Source: Bacteroidaceae bacterium
GTDB lineage: Bacteria > Bacteroidota > Bacteroidia > Bacteroidales > Bacteroidaceae
Direction: 5' to 3'
Assembly: GCA_017933995.1 (NCBI GenBank)
Contig: JAGBKI010000065.1
Location: forward strand, 1 to 50,835
Length of the DNA: 50,835 nucleotides
Below the pieces are notes generated by a model, which made no database searches, was not told the DNA's origin, and saw nothing but the letters and a program-made list of their open reading frames with translations. Position 1 is the stretch's first letter; every line of letters begins with the position of its first letter. Made by a program: the position numbers and the translations under genes. Positions 32,248-42,672 of the stretch are shown piece after piece.

Positions 32248-32778
32248 TCGCGTCACTTCTATGAGCGTTGTCACCTCCTCTTCCTTCAATGCCTCGCGCC
32301 CGTCGAGGCCCTCCATACGGAGTTCGAGGATGAAGTTCACAAAAACGCCCTTGGGACTAAACGAGCGCACCAGTTGGCAGGCGGCGAGCATAGAACCGCC
32401 GGTGGCCAGCAGGTCGTCGTGGATGAGCACCACGTCGTCGCTCTTGATGGCATCGTCGTGCAGTTCGATGCAGTCGTAGCCGTATTCCTTTTTATAGGAA
32501 GCCTTGCGCGTCATTCCGGGCAACTTGCCGGGCTTGCGGCACATCACGAAGCCTGCGCCGAGACGCGCCGCCAGGATGGCACCAAGCACGAAACCGCGCG
32601 ACTCGATACCCACCACCTTCGTGATGCCTTTGTCCTTGTAAAGGCCATAGAGTTCATCGGAAAGCATACGCAGGCACTCGGCGTTTTTGAACACGGTGCT
32701 GACGTCCTGAAACTGGATGCCGGGCTTCGGGTAGTCGGGGATGTTGCGCAGGTTGTCGAGCAGGAATTGTTTGTCCAT
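32245..32778 (-). CDS. apt: Adenine phosphoribosyltransferase
   Basis: A 177-residue type I phosphoribosyltransferase salvaging adenine to AMP. The PRPP-binding loop is VVLIHDDLLATGGSMLAA, and VVGIESRGFVLGAILAARLGAGFVM carries the base-binding loop. The start MDKQFLLDNLRNIPDYPKPGIQFQDVS is typical. Length is normal. The stop codon lies in the right inverted end of the MITE-like element. Confidence 0.95.
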   Translation of the reverse strand: MDKQFLLDNLRNIPDYPKPGIQFQDVSTVFKNAECLRMLSDELYGLYKDKGITKVVGIESRGFVLGAILAARLGAGFVMCRKPGKLPGMTRKASYKKEYGYDCIELHDDAIKSDDVVLIHDDLLATGGSMLAACQLVRSFSPKGVFVNFILELRMEGLDGREALKEEEVTTLIEVTR

Positions 32779-32903
32779 AAGGGTGGAAGGAGTTGATAAG
32801 TTTATGAGTTAATCAGTTGATAAGTTATTTGTGGGAAACGACGGCAAAGCACAAAGGAAAACGGATTTGCTAAAAGAAAGGCCACCAAGCGCGAAACGCG
32901 CAA

Positions 32904-32919
32904 TGTTTCACGTGAAACA
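32904..32919. promoter_or_regulatory. parS centromere-like site
   Basis: TGTTTCACGTGAAACA is a perfect 16-bp palindrome (18 bp with the flanking A/T) identical to the ParB-binding parS consensus of many bacteria. It directly abuts the mnmG stop codon. parS sites usually cluster near oriC, and mnmG (gidA) neighbours oriC in many genomes, so this part of the chromosome may be origin-proximal (inference). No parA, parB, rsmG or dnaA lies in the window. Confidence 0.75.
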
Positions 32920-34812
32920 TCAACGCCCCATCAGCACCATAAGGACGCTGATGTCGCTGGGCGAGACGCCGGGGATGCGGCTGGCCTGCCCGAGCGTTTC
33001 GGGGTTGATGGCGGTGAGTTTCTGGCGCGCCTCGGTGGAGATGTCGTTGAGGCTGTTGTAGTAGAACACGCCCTTTATGCGGATTTCCTCCAGGCGCGTC
33101 ATCTTTTCCGCCGCCTGCCGCTCGCGCTCGATGTAGCCCTCGTACTTGACGGCTATCTCCGCGCTCTCCACACTCTCAGTGTCGTTATTCGCTTGTTTTT
33201 CAATTGTTTGCGCGAGAATTGGTAGAGACTCGGCCAAGGCGTTGATGCCTACGTTGGGGCGGCGCACAAGGTCGGCCAACTTGGCTCCGCCTTGCAGCGG
33301 CGCGCTGCCCACGGAGGCGAGGAAGCCGTTCACTTCGAGGCCGCGCACGGTGGTTTGGCCGAGGTAGTCCACCAGTGCGGCGACGGCCTTTTGCTTGCGC
33401 TCGAAGCGGGCGGCACGCGCGGCGGTGGCGAGGCCGTATTTGATGGCATAGGGCGTGAGGCGCGCGTCGGCGTTGTCCTGCCGCAACAGGATGCGGAACT
33501 CGGCGCGCGAGGTGAACATACGGTACGGCTCGTCCACACCTTTCGTCACCAGGTCGTCAATCAGCACGCCAATGTAGGCTTCGTCGCGGCGCAGCACAAA
33601 GGGCGGCTCGCCGCGCACCAGCAGGGCGGCGTTGATGCCCGCCACAAGCCCCTGCCCGGCGGCTTCCTCGTAGCCTGTCGTGCCGTTCACCTGTCCGGCC
33701 AGGAACAGGCCGCGCACGCGTTTGCTCTCCAGCGAATGGGTCAGCCCCGTGGGGTCGAAGAAGTCGTACTCGATGGCGTAGCCGGGGCGGTATATCTCCA
33801 CGTCGCGCAGGGCGGGGATTTGCCGCAGTGCATCCATCTGTATCTCGACGGGGAGGCTCGACGAGAAACCGTTGAGGTACATCTCGCGGGTGTCCGTACC
33901 CTCGGGTTCGAGGAACAGCAGGTGGCGCTCGCGCTCGGCGAACGTCACAATTTTGGTCTCTATGCTGGGGCAGTAGCGCGGGCCGATGCTCTGTATCTGG
34001 CCGTTGTAGAGCGGCGAGTCGGGCAGGCCGCGCCGCAGCACATCGTGGACGGCGGGGTTGGTGTAGACCTGCCAGCACGGCAGTTGGGGTAGGGGAGATG
34101 CGTCGCCGACGAAGGAGAAACGGCTGGGCGTGGCGTCGCCGCGCTCCTCGTCCATCTCGTCGAGGTGCACACTGCGGCGGTCGATGCGTACGGGTGTGCC
34201 GGTCTTCATCCGCGCGGCGGTGAGGCCGAGGCCGACGAGGCTTTGCGTCAGGTGGGTGGCGGCGGGTTCGGCGGCGCGCCCGCCGGGCATCGTGCGACGT
34301 CCGATGTGCATCAGGCCGCCCAGGAATGTACCAGCGGTGATGACGACGCAGCGGGCGAGCAGCTCCAAGCCCCATACGGTGCGGACGCCTGTCACGGCGC
34401 CGCCCTCGGCCATCACCTCCGCCACCTCGTCCTGCACGAAATGCAGCCCCGGCAGGGCTTCGAGCCGCTCACGCCACTGGCGGATGAACTTGGCGCGGTC
34501 GCACTGCGCACGCGGACTCCACATTGCCGGGCCCTTCGAGCGGTTGAGCATACGGAACTGCAACGTCGTGGCATCCGTCACCTCGCCCATCATTCCGCCC
34601 AGCGCGTCAATCTCGCGCACAATCTGCCCCTTGGCTATACCACCCACGGCGGGGTTGCACGACATCTGCGCCAGTTTGTCGAGGTCGAGCGTCACGAGGC
34701 ACGTCCGCATCCCCATCCGCGACGCAGCCGCAGCCGCCTCGCAGCCCGCGTGTCCCCCGCCCACCACAATAACGTCGTAGGAGGAGAGGGGATAGAATGT
34801 AGGGGTTGGCAT
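32920..34812 (-). CDS. mnmG: tRNA uridine-5-carboxymethylaminomethyl modification enzyme MnmG
   Basis: A 630-residue FAD enzyme that, with MnmE, modifies U34 of several tRNAs. The FAD site [23 protein letters not shown] is followed by [53 protein letters not shown] and the C-terminal helical [15 protein letters not shown]. Start at [15 protein letters not shown]; the upstream frame passes through an inverted repeat and is not conserved. Its stop codon abuts the parS-like site. MnmE is not in the window. Confidence 0.96.
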   Translation of the reverse strand: MPTPTFYPLSSYDVIVVGGGHAGCEAAAAASRMGMRTCLVTLDLDKLAQMSCNPAVGGIAKGQIVREIDALGGMMGEVTDATTLQFRMLNRSKGPAMWSPRAQCDRAKFIRQWRERLEALPGLHFVQDEVAEVMAEGGAVTGVRTVWGLELLARCVVITAGTFLGGLMHIGRRTMPGGRAAEPAATHLTQSLVGLGLTAARMKTGTPVRIDRRSVHLDEMDEERGDATPSRFSFVGDASPLPQLPCWQVYTNPAVHDVLRRGLPDSPLYNGQIQSIGPRYCPSIETKIVTFAERERHLLFLEPEGTDTREMYLNGFSSSLPVEIQMDALRQIPALRDVEIYRPGYAIEYDFFDPTGLTHSLESKRVRGLFLAGQVNGTTGYEEAAGQGLVAGINAALLVRGEPPFVLRRDEAYIGVLIDDLVTKGVDEPYRMFTSRAEFRILLRQDNADARLTPYAIKYGLATAARAARFERKQKAVAALVDYLGQTTVRGLEVNGFLASVGSAPLQGGAKLADLVRRPNVGINALAESLPILAQTIEKQANNDTESVESAEIAVKYEGYIERERQAAEKMTRLEEIRIKGVFYYNSLNDISTEARQKLTAINPETLGQASRIPGVSPSDISVLMVLMGR

Positions 34813-34829
34813 AGGGGTGGAGGTTTTTA

Positions 34830-34900
34830 GGTTTTTAGGTTTGTGCGTTATGGCGTAGTTGGGACTATGTTTCTCGCGATAACGCAAAAACCTAAAAACC
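34830..34900. repeat. Long inverted repeat upstream of mnmG
   Basis: Arms at 34830-34851 and 34879-34900 (22 bp with one mismatch; arms begin GGTTTTTAGGTTT and end AAACCTAAAAACC) around a 27-base loop. It lies between the mnmG start and the stop of the ATPase gene and could act as attenuator or terminator; no T run of standard length follows. Confidence 0.55.
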
Positions 34901-34921
34901 CAAGAACGCAAAAATCTAAAT

Positions 34922-36088
34922 TCACGGCATAAAACTGCGCCAGTTATACAGCGGCGTCGCGGCATTGGGGTTTTCGAACTCGCCGTTATAAATCACGCCG
35001 CGCCGTCCCACGTCACCGCTGATATAGTCAGGCATCTTTTCAAGTTGCGCGGAAAAACTCGGATGGAACGTGGCGGCGGACTTAATCTCGTAGCCGTCCA
35101 CCTGCCGCCGGGTCTGACAAAGCAAATCTATCTCGTTCTTGTTGGAATCGCGGTAGAAGAACAGGTTGGCCGCCTTGCCCGCGTGGTAGCGGTGCTTCAA
35201 GGCTTCCGTCACCACAAAGTTCTCGAACAAATGGCCGCGCATCTTGTCGCGCTGCAACACCTCGGGCGACGTGATGTCAAGCAAGTAGCAGGCCAGCCCC
35301 GTGTCGCAGAAATAAAGTTTCGGAGTCTTCACCAGCCGCTTGCGCGTGTTGGCGAAGTAGGGCGGCAACAGGTATATGATGTAGGAAGTCTGCAAGATGG
35401 AAAGCCACGAGGATATTGTCTTGGAGTCCACCCCTACCTCGTTGGCCAGTTCCGAGGCGTTGAAGAGCGAACCTATCCTGCTGGCGCACAGACGGAGGAA
35501 CGTGTTGAACTGCATCAGGTTGCGCACCTGCAAGATATCGCGCACGTCGCGCTCCAGATAAGTTTTCACATAACTGGGATAGAAATACTTGGCCACGTTC
35601 TTGCCCGCGCACACAGCGGGATACAGCCCGTTCCAAAGCAGTTCGTCGAGCGAGGTGCCGGCCATCTGCGCCTTAACCTCGCTGAAAGCCATCGGCAGCA
35701 GTTCGAACATCCCCGCGCGTCCGGCCAGCGACTGCGACACACCGCGCAGCAACGAGAAATTGGAACTGCCCGAAAGCACGAAACGCCGCTCGGGATGGCG
35801 GTCGACGATGCCCTGGATGTAAGAAAGCAGGTCGGGCACGCGCTGCACCTCGTCTATAATCATCCCGCCCGACGCCGAAGCCTGGTCAAGGAAACCCCTC
35901 GGGTCGGCCATCGCTGCGGAACGCACATCGACGTCCTCCAAAGTGAACTGGGTGTAGTCGGAAAAAAGGTGGTTCACCAGCGTGCTCTTGCCCGACTGGC
36001 GCGGCCCCGTGACACACAGCACGGGAAAATAGCGGGCGGCCTCCGTCAGCGTCGCCTCCAAGTCCCTGCCAATGTAGTTCTCCTCCAT
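34922..36088 (-). CDS. AAA_14 / DUF4143 ATPase
   Basis: A 388-residue P-loop ATPase. Walker A is [20 protein letters not shown] and Walker [28 protein letters not shown] is the sensor region. The C-terminal DUF4143 part contains [44 protein letters not shown] (winged-helix-like) and NEIDLLCQ....EIKS, a PD-(D/E)xK-like pattern. Such proteins are widespread, often variable between strains and of unknown role. Start at [11 protein letters not shown], because the earlier ATG lies 4 bases from the -7 box. Confidence 0.85.
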   Translation of the reverse strand: MEENYIGRDLEATLTEAARYFPVLCVTGPRQSGKSTLVNHLFSDYTQFTLEDVDVRSAAMADPRGFLDQASASGGMIIDEVQRVPDLLSYIQGIVDRHPERRFVLSGSSNFSLLRGVSQSLAGRAGMFELLPMAFSEVKAQMAGTSLDELLWNGLYPAVCAGKNVAKYFYPSYVKTYLERDVRDILQVRNLMQFNTFLRLCASRIGSLFNASELANEVGVDSKTISSWLSILQTSYIIYLLPPYFANTRKRLVKTPKLYFCDTGLACYLLDITSPEVLQRDKMRGHLFENFVVTEALKHRYHAGKAANLFFYRDSNKNEIDLLCQTRRQVDGYEIKSAATFHPSFSAQLEKMPDYISGDVGRRGVIYNGEFENPNAATPLYNWRSFMP

Positions 36089-36115
36089 TTTTATGCAAAT
36101 TTGGAATTGCACTGC

Positions 36116-36123
36116 AAAATTAC
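36116..36123 (-). promoter_or_regulatory. Putative -7 box (TAATTTTG) for the DUF4143 ATPase gene
   Basis: TAATTTTG on the minus strand about 27 bases before the chosen ATG; matches TAnnTTTG. Confidence 0.5.
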
Positions 36124-36183
36124 ATAAACATCCCGTTTCCGCAAGACTATGAGCGCGTTATTCGCGGCATCAAGTTACAAAAA

Positions 36184-36216
36184 CCGCCCCGGCACGCAAC
36201 AAGGCGACCGGGGCGG
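36184..36216 (-). terminator. Terminator of the BspA-type repeat gene
   Basis: A 9-bp GC stem (CCGCCCCGG / CCGGGGCGG) with a 15-base loop, followed on the minus strand by TTTTTG. It lies 21 bases after the stop. Confidence 0.8.
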
Positions 36217-36237
36217 CTAATGTTTGTTGTTGAACTT

Positions 36238-39033
36238 TTAATGTACTAACATCTTACGGCTCGTACCGTCAGAGTAGCGCACGATGACGATGCCTCGTTG
36301 AGTCTGAGCGAGCCGCTGGCCTTGCAGGTTGTAATAGCCTACGATGGTCGGGGTGGCACTATTGCCTGTCTCTTCGTTGATAGTCACGTGTCCGATGCCC
36401 GTCACCTCGCCCGTGCGGAAAGTCTGTATCTCGCCGTAGAACGTCTCGCCCTCACTGGTGGTGACAAAGGCCACGCAGCAGTAGTCGCTGTTGGTGTCCA
36501 GGTCGGTGAACGTGGCAGTCATCACCTGTCCGCTGGCTTTGACGGTTATCGCATCTTCGGGTACGTCCACATCCATCAAGCGTGCGCCGCTGCTCGAAAT
36601 CTTCCAATACTTGAAGCCTTGCAGCGTCACGTTGTCCGTGCCGCGCATCGCGTAGCCTTTCACACTCACCGTGTTGCCGTCCACATTCACTGTGGCGTAG
36701 GTGTGTACGGTCGGCTCAAAATACGACGTGTTTGTCGGGTCAAAGCCCACCCACTCGCCGAAGTATTCATCGCCGTTTTCACTCTCGTAGTACGGGCGGT
36801 ATCTCCAAAACGCATTTTGGTAGATGCCACGGATGTAGCCCTCAATGTGGCCGTCATAAACCACAGCCTGCGCTCTGTTGGAGGCCATATCATCAGTCCA
36901 GTCTGTGCGCCGCCACTCGAAACCTACGTTGGTTTCGGCTTCATCCACATTGGTCTCGGCGGCAATGATAACGTTGCCCGCGCTAATCACCTTGGGCTGC
37001 AACGTTTCCAAGAGAAGCGTCTCTGTTGTTACAGATGTTCCCCATGATTCTATCGTGTCGCCGTTGGCCACAATGGAGTAATATACGGTGTAGTTGCTAC
37101 CGGGCGTCAGCCCCGTGAACGTGTTGGGCTTGCCGCTTTGCACAGGTTGCTCCGTCTCCAATTCGTAGTATTTTATGCGCATGAACTGTGCGGTGACATT
37201 GGCGTCGCCGTGTATGTACGACGACTCAAGCGTGACGGAAGAGGCAGTGCTTGCAACCTGCGTGGCTACGGGCGAGATGGGGGCTGTACTGAAAGTGACG
37301 CTACCTAACTGATACCAATTCTCGCTTCCTTTCATAGCCACATAAAAAGGTTCATCCTTATATTGCGCTTGTGGCTTGAGACCAGTAAGTTTGATGTTAT
37401 TCGTATTGCTTACAACCTCATCGTGCAATTTATAAATGTAGTTCTCATCATAGTTGTCAATCTTGAGCCTTGCGGTGGTTTGCGTGACATTTTCAACTGA
37501 ATGAACCTCTGGCTTCACTAACAGTTCAGATGTTGAAACATCGTATGCCGAGAAACCGCTACACCATAAAGCCAAGGCCGCAACACTTCCTTTATTGGTA
37601 TAGAGTTTTGTGGATGAGGGAAATGCACGGCTACCTATATTGGAAATAGTTGGTGGAATGGTAACACTCGTTATATTTGTTTCATAGAATGCATAGTTTC
37701 CGATGCCGGTTAACGAACTGGGCAAGGAAATACTCGTTAGTCCAGTACAACCATAAAACGCACTATTACCAATGCTTGTCACTGAAGCAGGAATATCAAT
37801 GCTTGTTAAGGTAGTGCATTCACTGAATGCATTTGCTGCAATTGCCGTTGTGCCGTCCTTTAATGTTATTGATGTGTTTTCGGGCATTGTACCTTTATAT
37901 CCCGTAGCTATATTGCCCACATACACAACTCCTTCGTCTTGCTCTTCATACTGTGTGTTATACCAAGCGGTTCCGTCAAACGCCTTATATCCTATAATGG
38001 TAGAGTTGGGGATGGTGACGGTCGCTAATTCTTTACAATTAGCAAATGCATAGTCACCAATATTGGACACGGAGTTTGGGATGGTGACGGTCGTTAATCC
38101 TGTTTCATAAAACGCATAACTGCCGATGGTGGCTATAGTATTTGGAATCTCAAAACTTGTTATGTTTGTGCAGCCGTAGAACGCATTGTTTCCGATGGTA
38201 GTAACATCACTTCCCAAAACATATTCTTTTACTTGTTCACCAAATATACTTTTGAGATTTTCTGAAGATGTATATTCCTTTGAGACAATGGCGTCGCTAT
38301 TCAGTATTACACGTGTTAATTCTGGGCAGTAAGCAAAGCAACATTTTCCTATGCTATTCACAGAATTGGGGATGATAATATTGGTCAGCTCCGTGCAACC
38401 ACTGAAAGCCCAATTTCCGATGGTCTTTACAGAATTGGGGATAGCAACACTTGTCAGTTCTGTGCAACCAGAGAATACATAATGTCCTATTTTGGTTAGA
38501 GAATTTGGAATCTCTACTCTTTTTAACCCTGTACACTCCCAAAACAAAGAATTTCCAATATTGACCACAGAATTAGGGATTTCAATGCTCATCAGCCCTG
38601 TACAACCCCGGAACGCAGCCCCACCAATGCTGATTACAGATTTAGGGATTATTATGCTTGCCAATCCCTTTTGAGACCAAAATACATAATTTGCAATCAC
38701 TGTTATACCATCTTTAATAGCAATTGATGTGTCTTCAGGCATTGTTCCTTTATAAACATAGGCTATATGATTTAAGTATACCATTCCATCGGGTTGATTA
38801 TTGTACCAAGCAGTTGCATAAAAGGCATGGTATCCAATGGAGGTAACAGATTGTGAAATAGTGACTTTTGTTAACTTATGGCAAAATGCAAAAGCCTCCC
38901 CTCCAATGCTATTCACGGAGTTTGGGATGTCAATACTTGTTAGTCCCGTGCAAAGAGAAAACGCATTATATCCAATGTTCTTCACAGAGTTTGGTATATC
39001 AATGCTCGTTAATCCTTTACAATAAAAACGCAT
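36238..39033 (-). CDS. BspA-type leucine-rich-repeat surface protein, main part after a frameshift
   Basis: An open frame of 931 residues. About 20 LRR_5 (Treponema pallidum/BspA type) repeats of 23 residues ([23 protein letters not shown] and variants) fill residues 1-480, including segments of the Y.GT.PE.TSI.(L/I)KDG type. Fibronectin-type stretches follow ([20 protein letters not shown] and later), then a sorting-like tail [21 protein letters not shown]. The frame lacks a signal peptide and its first residues (MRFYCKG) begin in the middle of a repeat: the true N-terminus is the separate frame 39017-39352. Base composition in the repeat region is clearly AT-richer than the neighbours, which suggests acquisition or repeat expansion. 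A role in adhesion is known for BspA-like proteins, not shown here. Confidence 0.75.
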   Translation of the reverse strand: MRFYCKGLTSIDIPNSVKNIGYNAFSLCTGLTSIDIPNSVNSIGGEAFAFCHKLTKVTISQSVTSIGYHAFYATAWYNNQPDGMVYLNHIAYVYKGTMPEDTSIAIKDGITVIANYVFWSQKGLASIIIPKSVISIGGAAFRGCTGLMSIEIPNSVVNIGNSLFWECTGLKRVEIPNSLTKIGHYVFSGCTELTSVAIPNSVKTIGNWAFSGCTELTNIIIPNSVNSIGKCCFAYCPELTRVILNSDAIVSKEYTSSENLKSIFGEQVKEYVLGSDVTTIGNNAFYGCTNITSFEIPNTIATIGSYAFYETGLTTVTIPNSVSNIGDYAFANCKELATVTIPNSTIIGYKAFDGTAWYNTQYEEQDEGVVYVGNIATGYKGTMPENTSITLKDGTTAIAANAFSECTTLTSIDIPASVTSIGNSAFYGCTGLTSISLPSSLTGIGNYAFYETNITSVTIPPTISNIGSRAFPSSTKLYTNKGSVAALALWCSGFSAYDVSTSELLVKPEVHSVENVTQTTARLKIDNYDENYIYKLHDEVVSNTNNIKLTGLKPQAQYKDEPFYVAMKGSENWYQLGSVTFSTAPISPVATQVASTASSVTLESSYIHGDANVTAQFMRIKYYELETEQPVQSGKPNTFTGLTPGSNYTVYYSIVANGDTIESWGTSVTTETLLLETLQPKVISAGNVIIAAETNVDEAETNVGFEWRRTDWTDDMASNRAQAVVYDGHIEGYIRGIYQNAFWRYRPYYESENGDEYFGEWVGFDPTNTSYFEPTVHTYATVNVDGNTVSVKGYAMRGTDNVTLQGFKYWKISSSGARLMDVDVPEDAITVKASGQVMTATFTDLDTNSDYCCVAFVTTSEGETFYGEIQTFRTGEVTGIGHVTINEETGNSATPTIVGYYNLQGQRLAQTQRGIVIVRYSDGTSRKMLVH

Positions 39034-39352
39034 AGTCTTTTATGTCAACCACGGAATTGGGAATAACTATACTTGTCAAATCTTTGCAATCCCAAAATGC
39101 GTTTTCTCCTATACTATTCACAGGGTAACTCGTCCCTTTATATGTTACAGAGGCAGGAATGGTGATATTTCCTTTGTATGCGGCAGAGGATGAATTATAA
39201 TCAGCGTTAAAAGAGTCACCCGTATACGTCACACTGGCAGTCTTGGTTTCATCATCAAACTCATAGTATATTCCACCAATCAACGTGCCATTTGCTCGCG
39301 AACTGAGGGAGAAGAGAGGTAGGAGGAGAATAAGAAGTAGTCTTTGTTTCAT
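39017..39352 (-). pseudogene. N-terminal fragment of the BspA-type protein (frameshifted)
   Basis: A 111-residue frame with signal peptide [20 protein letters not shown], a short domain ([20 protein letters not shown]) and the first repeats ([20 protein letters not shown]). It ends AFLL-stop, where the other frame continues [16 protein letters not shown]. The switch lies in a run of five A (39024-39028, T on the coding strand). Removing one T joins both frames; the combined protein would have about 1,040 residues. Sequencing error, mutation or slippage cannot be told apart. Confidence 0.75.
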
Positions 39353-40297
39353 AGATTTGTGAGTTTTTATGAGTAATTGATTGTGTATGTTGTTGAACCT
39401 GTGTCAACAAGCGGGTAGCCCGGTGAATGGGGAGCGGGCTAAGCGGGGCAAGAAAGGGGCGGGGGATGGGGCATAGGCAAGGGCGTTTGGGGTTGGACAT
39501 AGGTGTGTGGGCTATATACAAAAAAGCGTGGAACTTATGTTACTCGTTCCACCTTTCAGGCCTTAGCATTGCCCATATCGTCAGAAACGAGCAACGCAGA
39601 AGCCCACGCCAATATGATATACTACTCCAATATATAAAGGAGTGGGGATATATAATACCACACAGGGACATCTACCGTTGCCTTGTTCTGTGACGATGTA
39701 AGGAAGTTGCTAAGTTCGAAGAGTCAAGAACAAAGCGTCGAAGTAAACGCCTTATATGTATTGTCGTTCCCGCCCACCCACGGCAGGCTTCTGCGCAGTG
39801 TGGGGCGGGGAGACGGGGCAAAAGTAACACATTCCCTTTGGCGGGCAAAACTAACGCGCATTTTTTGATTGATAATGGGTTTGACGATTCGCGGTTAAGG
39901 GGGGGTAACTTGGAATGCCCCGAGTAAAAATCGTCAATTTCGTACTGCCAAATGGCGATTCTTCCAGAAAAACGTAGTCTTTACTGGCGATTTTTCCGAT
40001 TTTGGGATGCAAGGGTAGGGAAACGGGGGCGGGAGAAGGCTTATAGAACGGTGATAATCGGAGACTTATTCCTTAATATTCAACGGATGTTTCCGAAAAT
40101 AGTACGGTGCATTGTGCAGTTTGACGGGATTTTAGTGTTTAAATCAAGTGCAAGTTTGTAACAAATTGAAAAAATAACGTACTTTTGTGGGAGTTTTAGA
40201 TTTGTCGGTTTGTAAGTTCTTGCTTTATTCCACAACCCTCGAAACCCATCAAACCCACGAGCCAAAAGACCTAAAAAACGCAAACGCACTCCCGACT
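39353..40297. other. Long intergenic region before the CotH-type gene
   Basis: No gene is supported in about 800 bases. The frames present are short, without homology I recognise or start context. It holds a small inverted repeat (GTGGAAC at 39528, GTTCCAC at 39546) and, at the right end, the promoter of the next gene. The stretch has mixed base composition and could hold remnants of a degraded gene or an unrecognised RNA. Confidence 0.45.
40155..40187 (+). promoter_or_regulatory. Promoter of the CotH-type gene
   Basis: TTTG at 40155-40158, a 21-base spacer, then TACTTTTG at 40180-40187. This is the clearest -33/-7 pair in the window. It implies a leader of about 100 bases before the ATG at 40298. 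Confidence 0.65.
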
Positions 40298-42331
40298 ATG
40301 CACCCCCGTTTCCTCCTGACCTGCCTGGCGCTGTGGCTCGGTCTGACGCTACAGGCGCAGACACAGCTGACAAACCTGCCGACGGTGTACATCAACACCT
40401 TCGGGGGCAAGGACGTAACAAGCAAGACGGAGTACCTCTTCGCCGACTTTACGATGGTCAGCGGGCTGGACACGCTGCGCTGCGACAGCCTGCGCATACG
40501 CGGGCGCGGCAACGCCTCGTGGACGAGAATGAACGCCAAGAAGCCCTACAAAATAAAGTTCTCCCGCAAGGTGAAACTGCTGGGCAAAGGTTATGCCAAC
40601 GCGAAGAATTGGATACTGCTGGCGCAAGCCGACGACAAGAGTTTCATCCGCAACGCCGTAACATGGGAGATGACACGCTTCCTTGAAATGCCCTACTCGC
40701 CGGGCTACACGTTCGTGGACCTCTACCTGAACGGCGAATACCGGGGCAACTACATGCTCTGCGACAAAATTGACATCCGCAAGCACCGCGTGGACATTTA
40801 CGAGCAGGAACTGCCCGTAGCCGACAACTCAGACGAAGACATCAGCGGCGGCTACCTGTGCGAGGTGGACGGCTACACGGATGCGGGCGACACATATTTC
40901 CAGACGTCGCACGCCGTAAACGTGCGTGTGCACAGCCCCGAGGAAGACGTGGTGAGCCAGCGGCAGGTGGACTACATTCGCTCCGTTGTGCAGCGGTTCG
41001 AGGATGCGCTCTATTCCACTACACCAACCGACTACCGCCAGTTTGTCGATATGCCGTCGTTCCTGGCTTGGTACATCGCGGGCGAGGTGTCGGCCAACAT
41101 CGATGCCTACTGGAGCGTCTACTTCTTCAAGGAACGGCTGAATCCGCTGCTCTACTGGGGGCCGCTGTGGGACGAAGACCTGGCCTACAACAACACGACG
41201 CGAATGGGCGACGTGACCGAGGAACTAATGGCCGACGTGGGCCACGGGCGTCGCTTTGCGGGCAAGTGGATTGACCAGCTGAAGGACGGCGACACGGGCT
41301 TTTGGCCCGACGTGGCCACGGCTTACCGCACGTTCTACAATGCAGGTCTGACCGACCTGATGGTGCGCAAGGCCGACTCGCTGGCCACACTGCTGCGACC
41401 CTCGGCAATGAAAAACTTCGAGGTGTGGGACATCGGCGAAAAGGTGTTCGAGGAGTTCGACATCTTCAACACCTACGACGAATACGTTGATGCCATCAAG
41501 CGTTTCGTCACCGCCCACAACGCCTACCTGCTCGCGGAATTCGACCGTCGCGCGGGTTTCGCGTCCGCCGAGCCTCTGCCGCTCGACACGGCCTTCTTTC
41601 AACGCCTGCACATTTTAGGCGATGAGAACTACGTGCTTTCACTCACCGAGGCCAAGGAGGGTGAGGCGCCCACAGCTTGCATACGCCTGACCGACGACAC
41701 CGACTGGCGGCAGCAGTGGCAGGCGCGCCAAACTGGCGGCGGCAACTGGCTATTCATAAACCGCGATACGGGTCTGGCACTCTCTGACTACAGTCTCTCC
41801 ACACCCTATTCCTACCAGCTCGTGGCCTATCCCGCCGACACCACCGACACGCGCCAGCAATGGCAACTTTCCGATGGAAAAAACGAGGGCTGCTACAACC
41901 TGGTGAACTCCGCCACCGCCCGTGTCGCCGACAACCGCCACAGCAAGTATGCCGACTTTAACGAAGTCATAAGCTACACCGCCTCGTCGTCGGACGACAG
42001 CGCGCCCAACCGCCTGTGGTGTTTCGAGGCGACGGAGCGGCGCGGCAACGACGACATCACCTCCCTGCGCGACGCCGCAGCCACCCTGCAAAGTGCCGCA
42101 TCCGCCGACTACCAGTTGCGCTTCTCCCCCACCACGGGTCGCCTGCGCTTCGTCGCCGCTGACCCCGCAGCCCTCACCTTCACCGTTAGCATCCACGACG
42201 TCACTGGCCGCCTCGTGCGCACCTTTCTTGCCTCAGAGGGCTGTAGCGTGGCCGACCTGCCCGTCGGCACCTACATCGCCTCCTGGTCGTTCGCCGCCAG
42301 CCGCCACAGCACCAAGTTCCGGATGAAATAA
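40298..42331 (+). CDS. CotH kinase family surface protein with lectin-like and sorting domains
   Basis: A 677-residue exported protein. Signal peptide RFLLTCLALWLGLTLQAQ leads into a CotH domain (residues about 25-420) with IRGRGNASW, KKPYKIKFSRK, DLYLNGEYRGNYMLCDKIDI and LLYWGPLWDEDLAYNN, motifs of the atypical kinase CotH. A ricin/beta-trefoil-like stretch follows (WRQQWQARQTGGGNWLFINRDTGLAL, QQWQLSDGKNEGCYNLVN). The C-terminus (VSIHDVTGRLVRTF, GTYIASW, STKFRMK) is a sorting-type domain. In spores CotH phosphorylates coat proteins; in Bacteroidota the target is unknown. Start at MHPRFLL, as the earlier frame overlaps the promoter. Confidence 0.85.
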   Translation: MHPRFLLTCLALWLGLTLQAQTQLTNLPTVYINTFGGKDVTSKTEYLFADFTMVSGLDTLRCDSLRIRGRGNASWTRMNAKKPYKIKFSRKVKLLGKGYANAKNWILLAQADDKSFIRNAVTWEMTRFLEMPYSPGYTFVDLYLNGEYRGNYMLCDKIDIRKHRVDIYEQELPVADNSDEDISGGYLCEVDGYTDAGDTYFQTSHAVNVRVHSPEEDVVSQRQVDYIRSVVQRFEDALYSTTPTDYRQFVDMPSFLAWYIAGEVSANIDAYWSVYFFKERLNPLLYWGPLWDEDLAYNNTTRMGDVTEELMADVGHGRRFAGKWIDQLKDGDTGFWPDVATAYRTFYNAGLTDLMVRKADSLATLLRPSAMKNFEVWDIGEKVFEEFDIFNTYDEYVDAIKRFVTAHNAYLLAEFDRRAGFASAEPLPLDTAFFQRLHILGDENYVLSLTEAKEGEAPTACIRLTDDTDWRQQWQARQTGGGNWLFINRDTGLALSDYSLSTPYSYQLVAYPADTTDTRQQWQLSDGKNEGCYNLVNSATARVADNRHSKYADFNEVISYTASSSDDSAPNRLWCFEATERRGNDDITSLRDAAATLQSAASADYQLRFSPTTGRLRFVAADPAALTFTVSIHDVTGRLVRTFLASEGCSVADLPVGTYIASWSFAASRHSTKFRMK

Positions 42332-42672
42332 CCGCACCAGCCGAAATCCATCGGCGACGGCAACAATGTCCTTGCACACCCGTCCGCCTATCCCTATCTT
42401 TGCCATAGAAAGAGGCAGGCACAGGCCGACCCTGCTCGAATAGGTCGGAACAAAACCCACAATAGAAAAAACGGGCAAGCCAACAGAATTTTCCATTGGC
42501 TTGCCCGTTTTTCCTATCTCCACAGCGGTGGTATTGAAGTCGGAAACTGACAATCTGAGGTCGGTATCGAGCTATAGAAAACGCACAATCCCGCTTCCAA
42601 ACCCCAAATTTCAAAAAACAACCGCGCAATGCGAGGCGCGGTTGTCCCGCTGGGGACGGGGCAGGTTTGCGG
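42332..42672. other. Intergenic region after the CotH-type gene
   Basis: Contains a strong terminator at 42468-42513 and a small hairpin (CCGACC at 42428, GGTCGG further right); no gene is supported. Both flanking genes converge on it. Confidence 0.6.
42468..42513. terminator. Bidirectional terminator between CotH-type and C1 peptidase genes
   Basis: A 17-bp perfect stem AAAAACGGGCAAGCCAA / TTGGCTTGCCCGTTTTT around a 12-base loop. Confidence 0.9.

Noticed and set aside
39353-40154. RNA gene or riboswitch in the long gap before the CotH-type gene
   Set aside because: Only one short inverted repeat was found and no known RNA fold could be recognised by eye.
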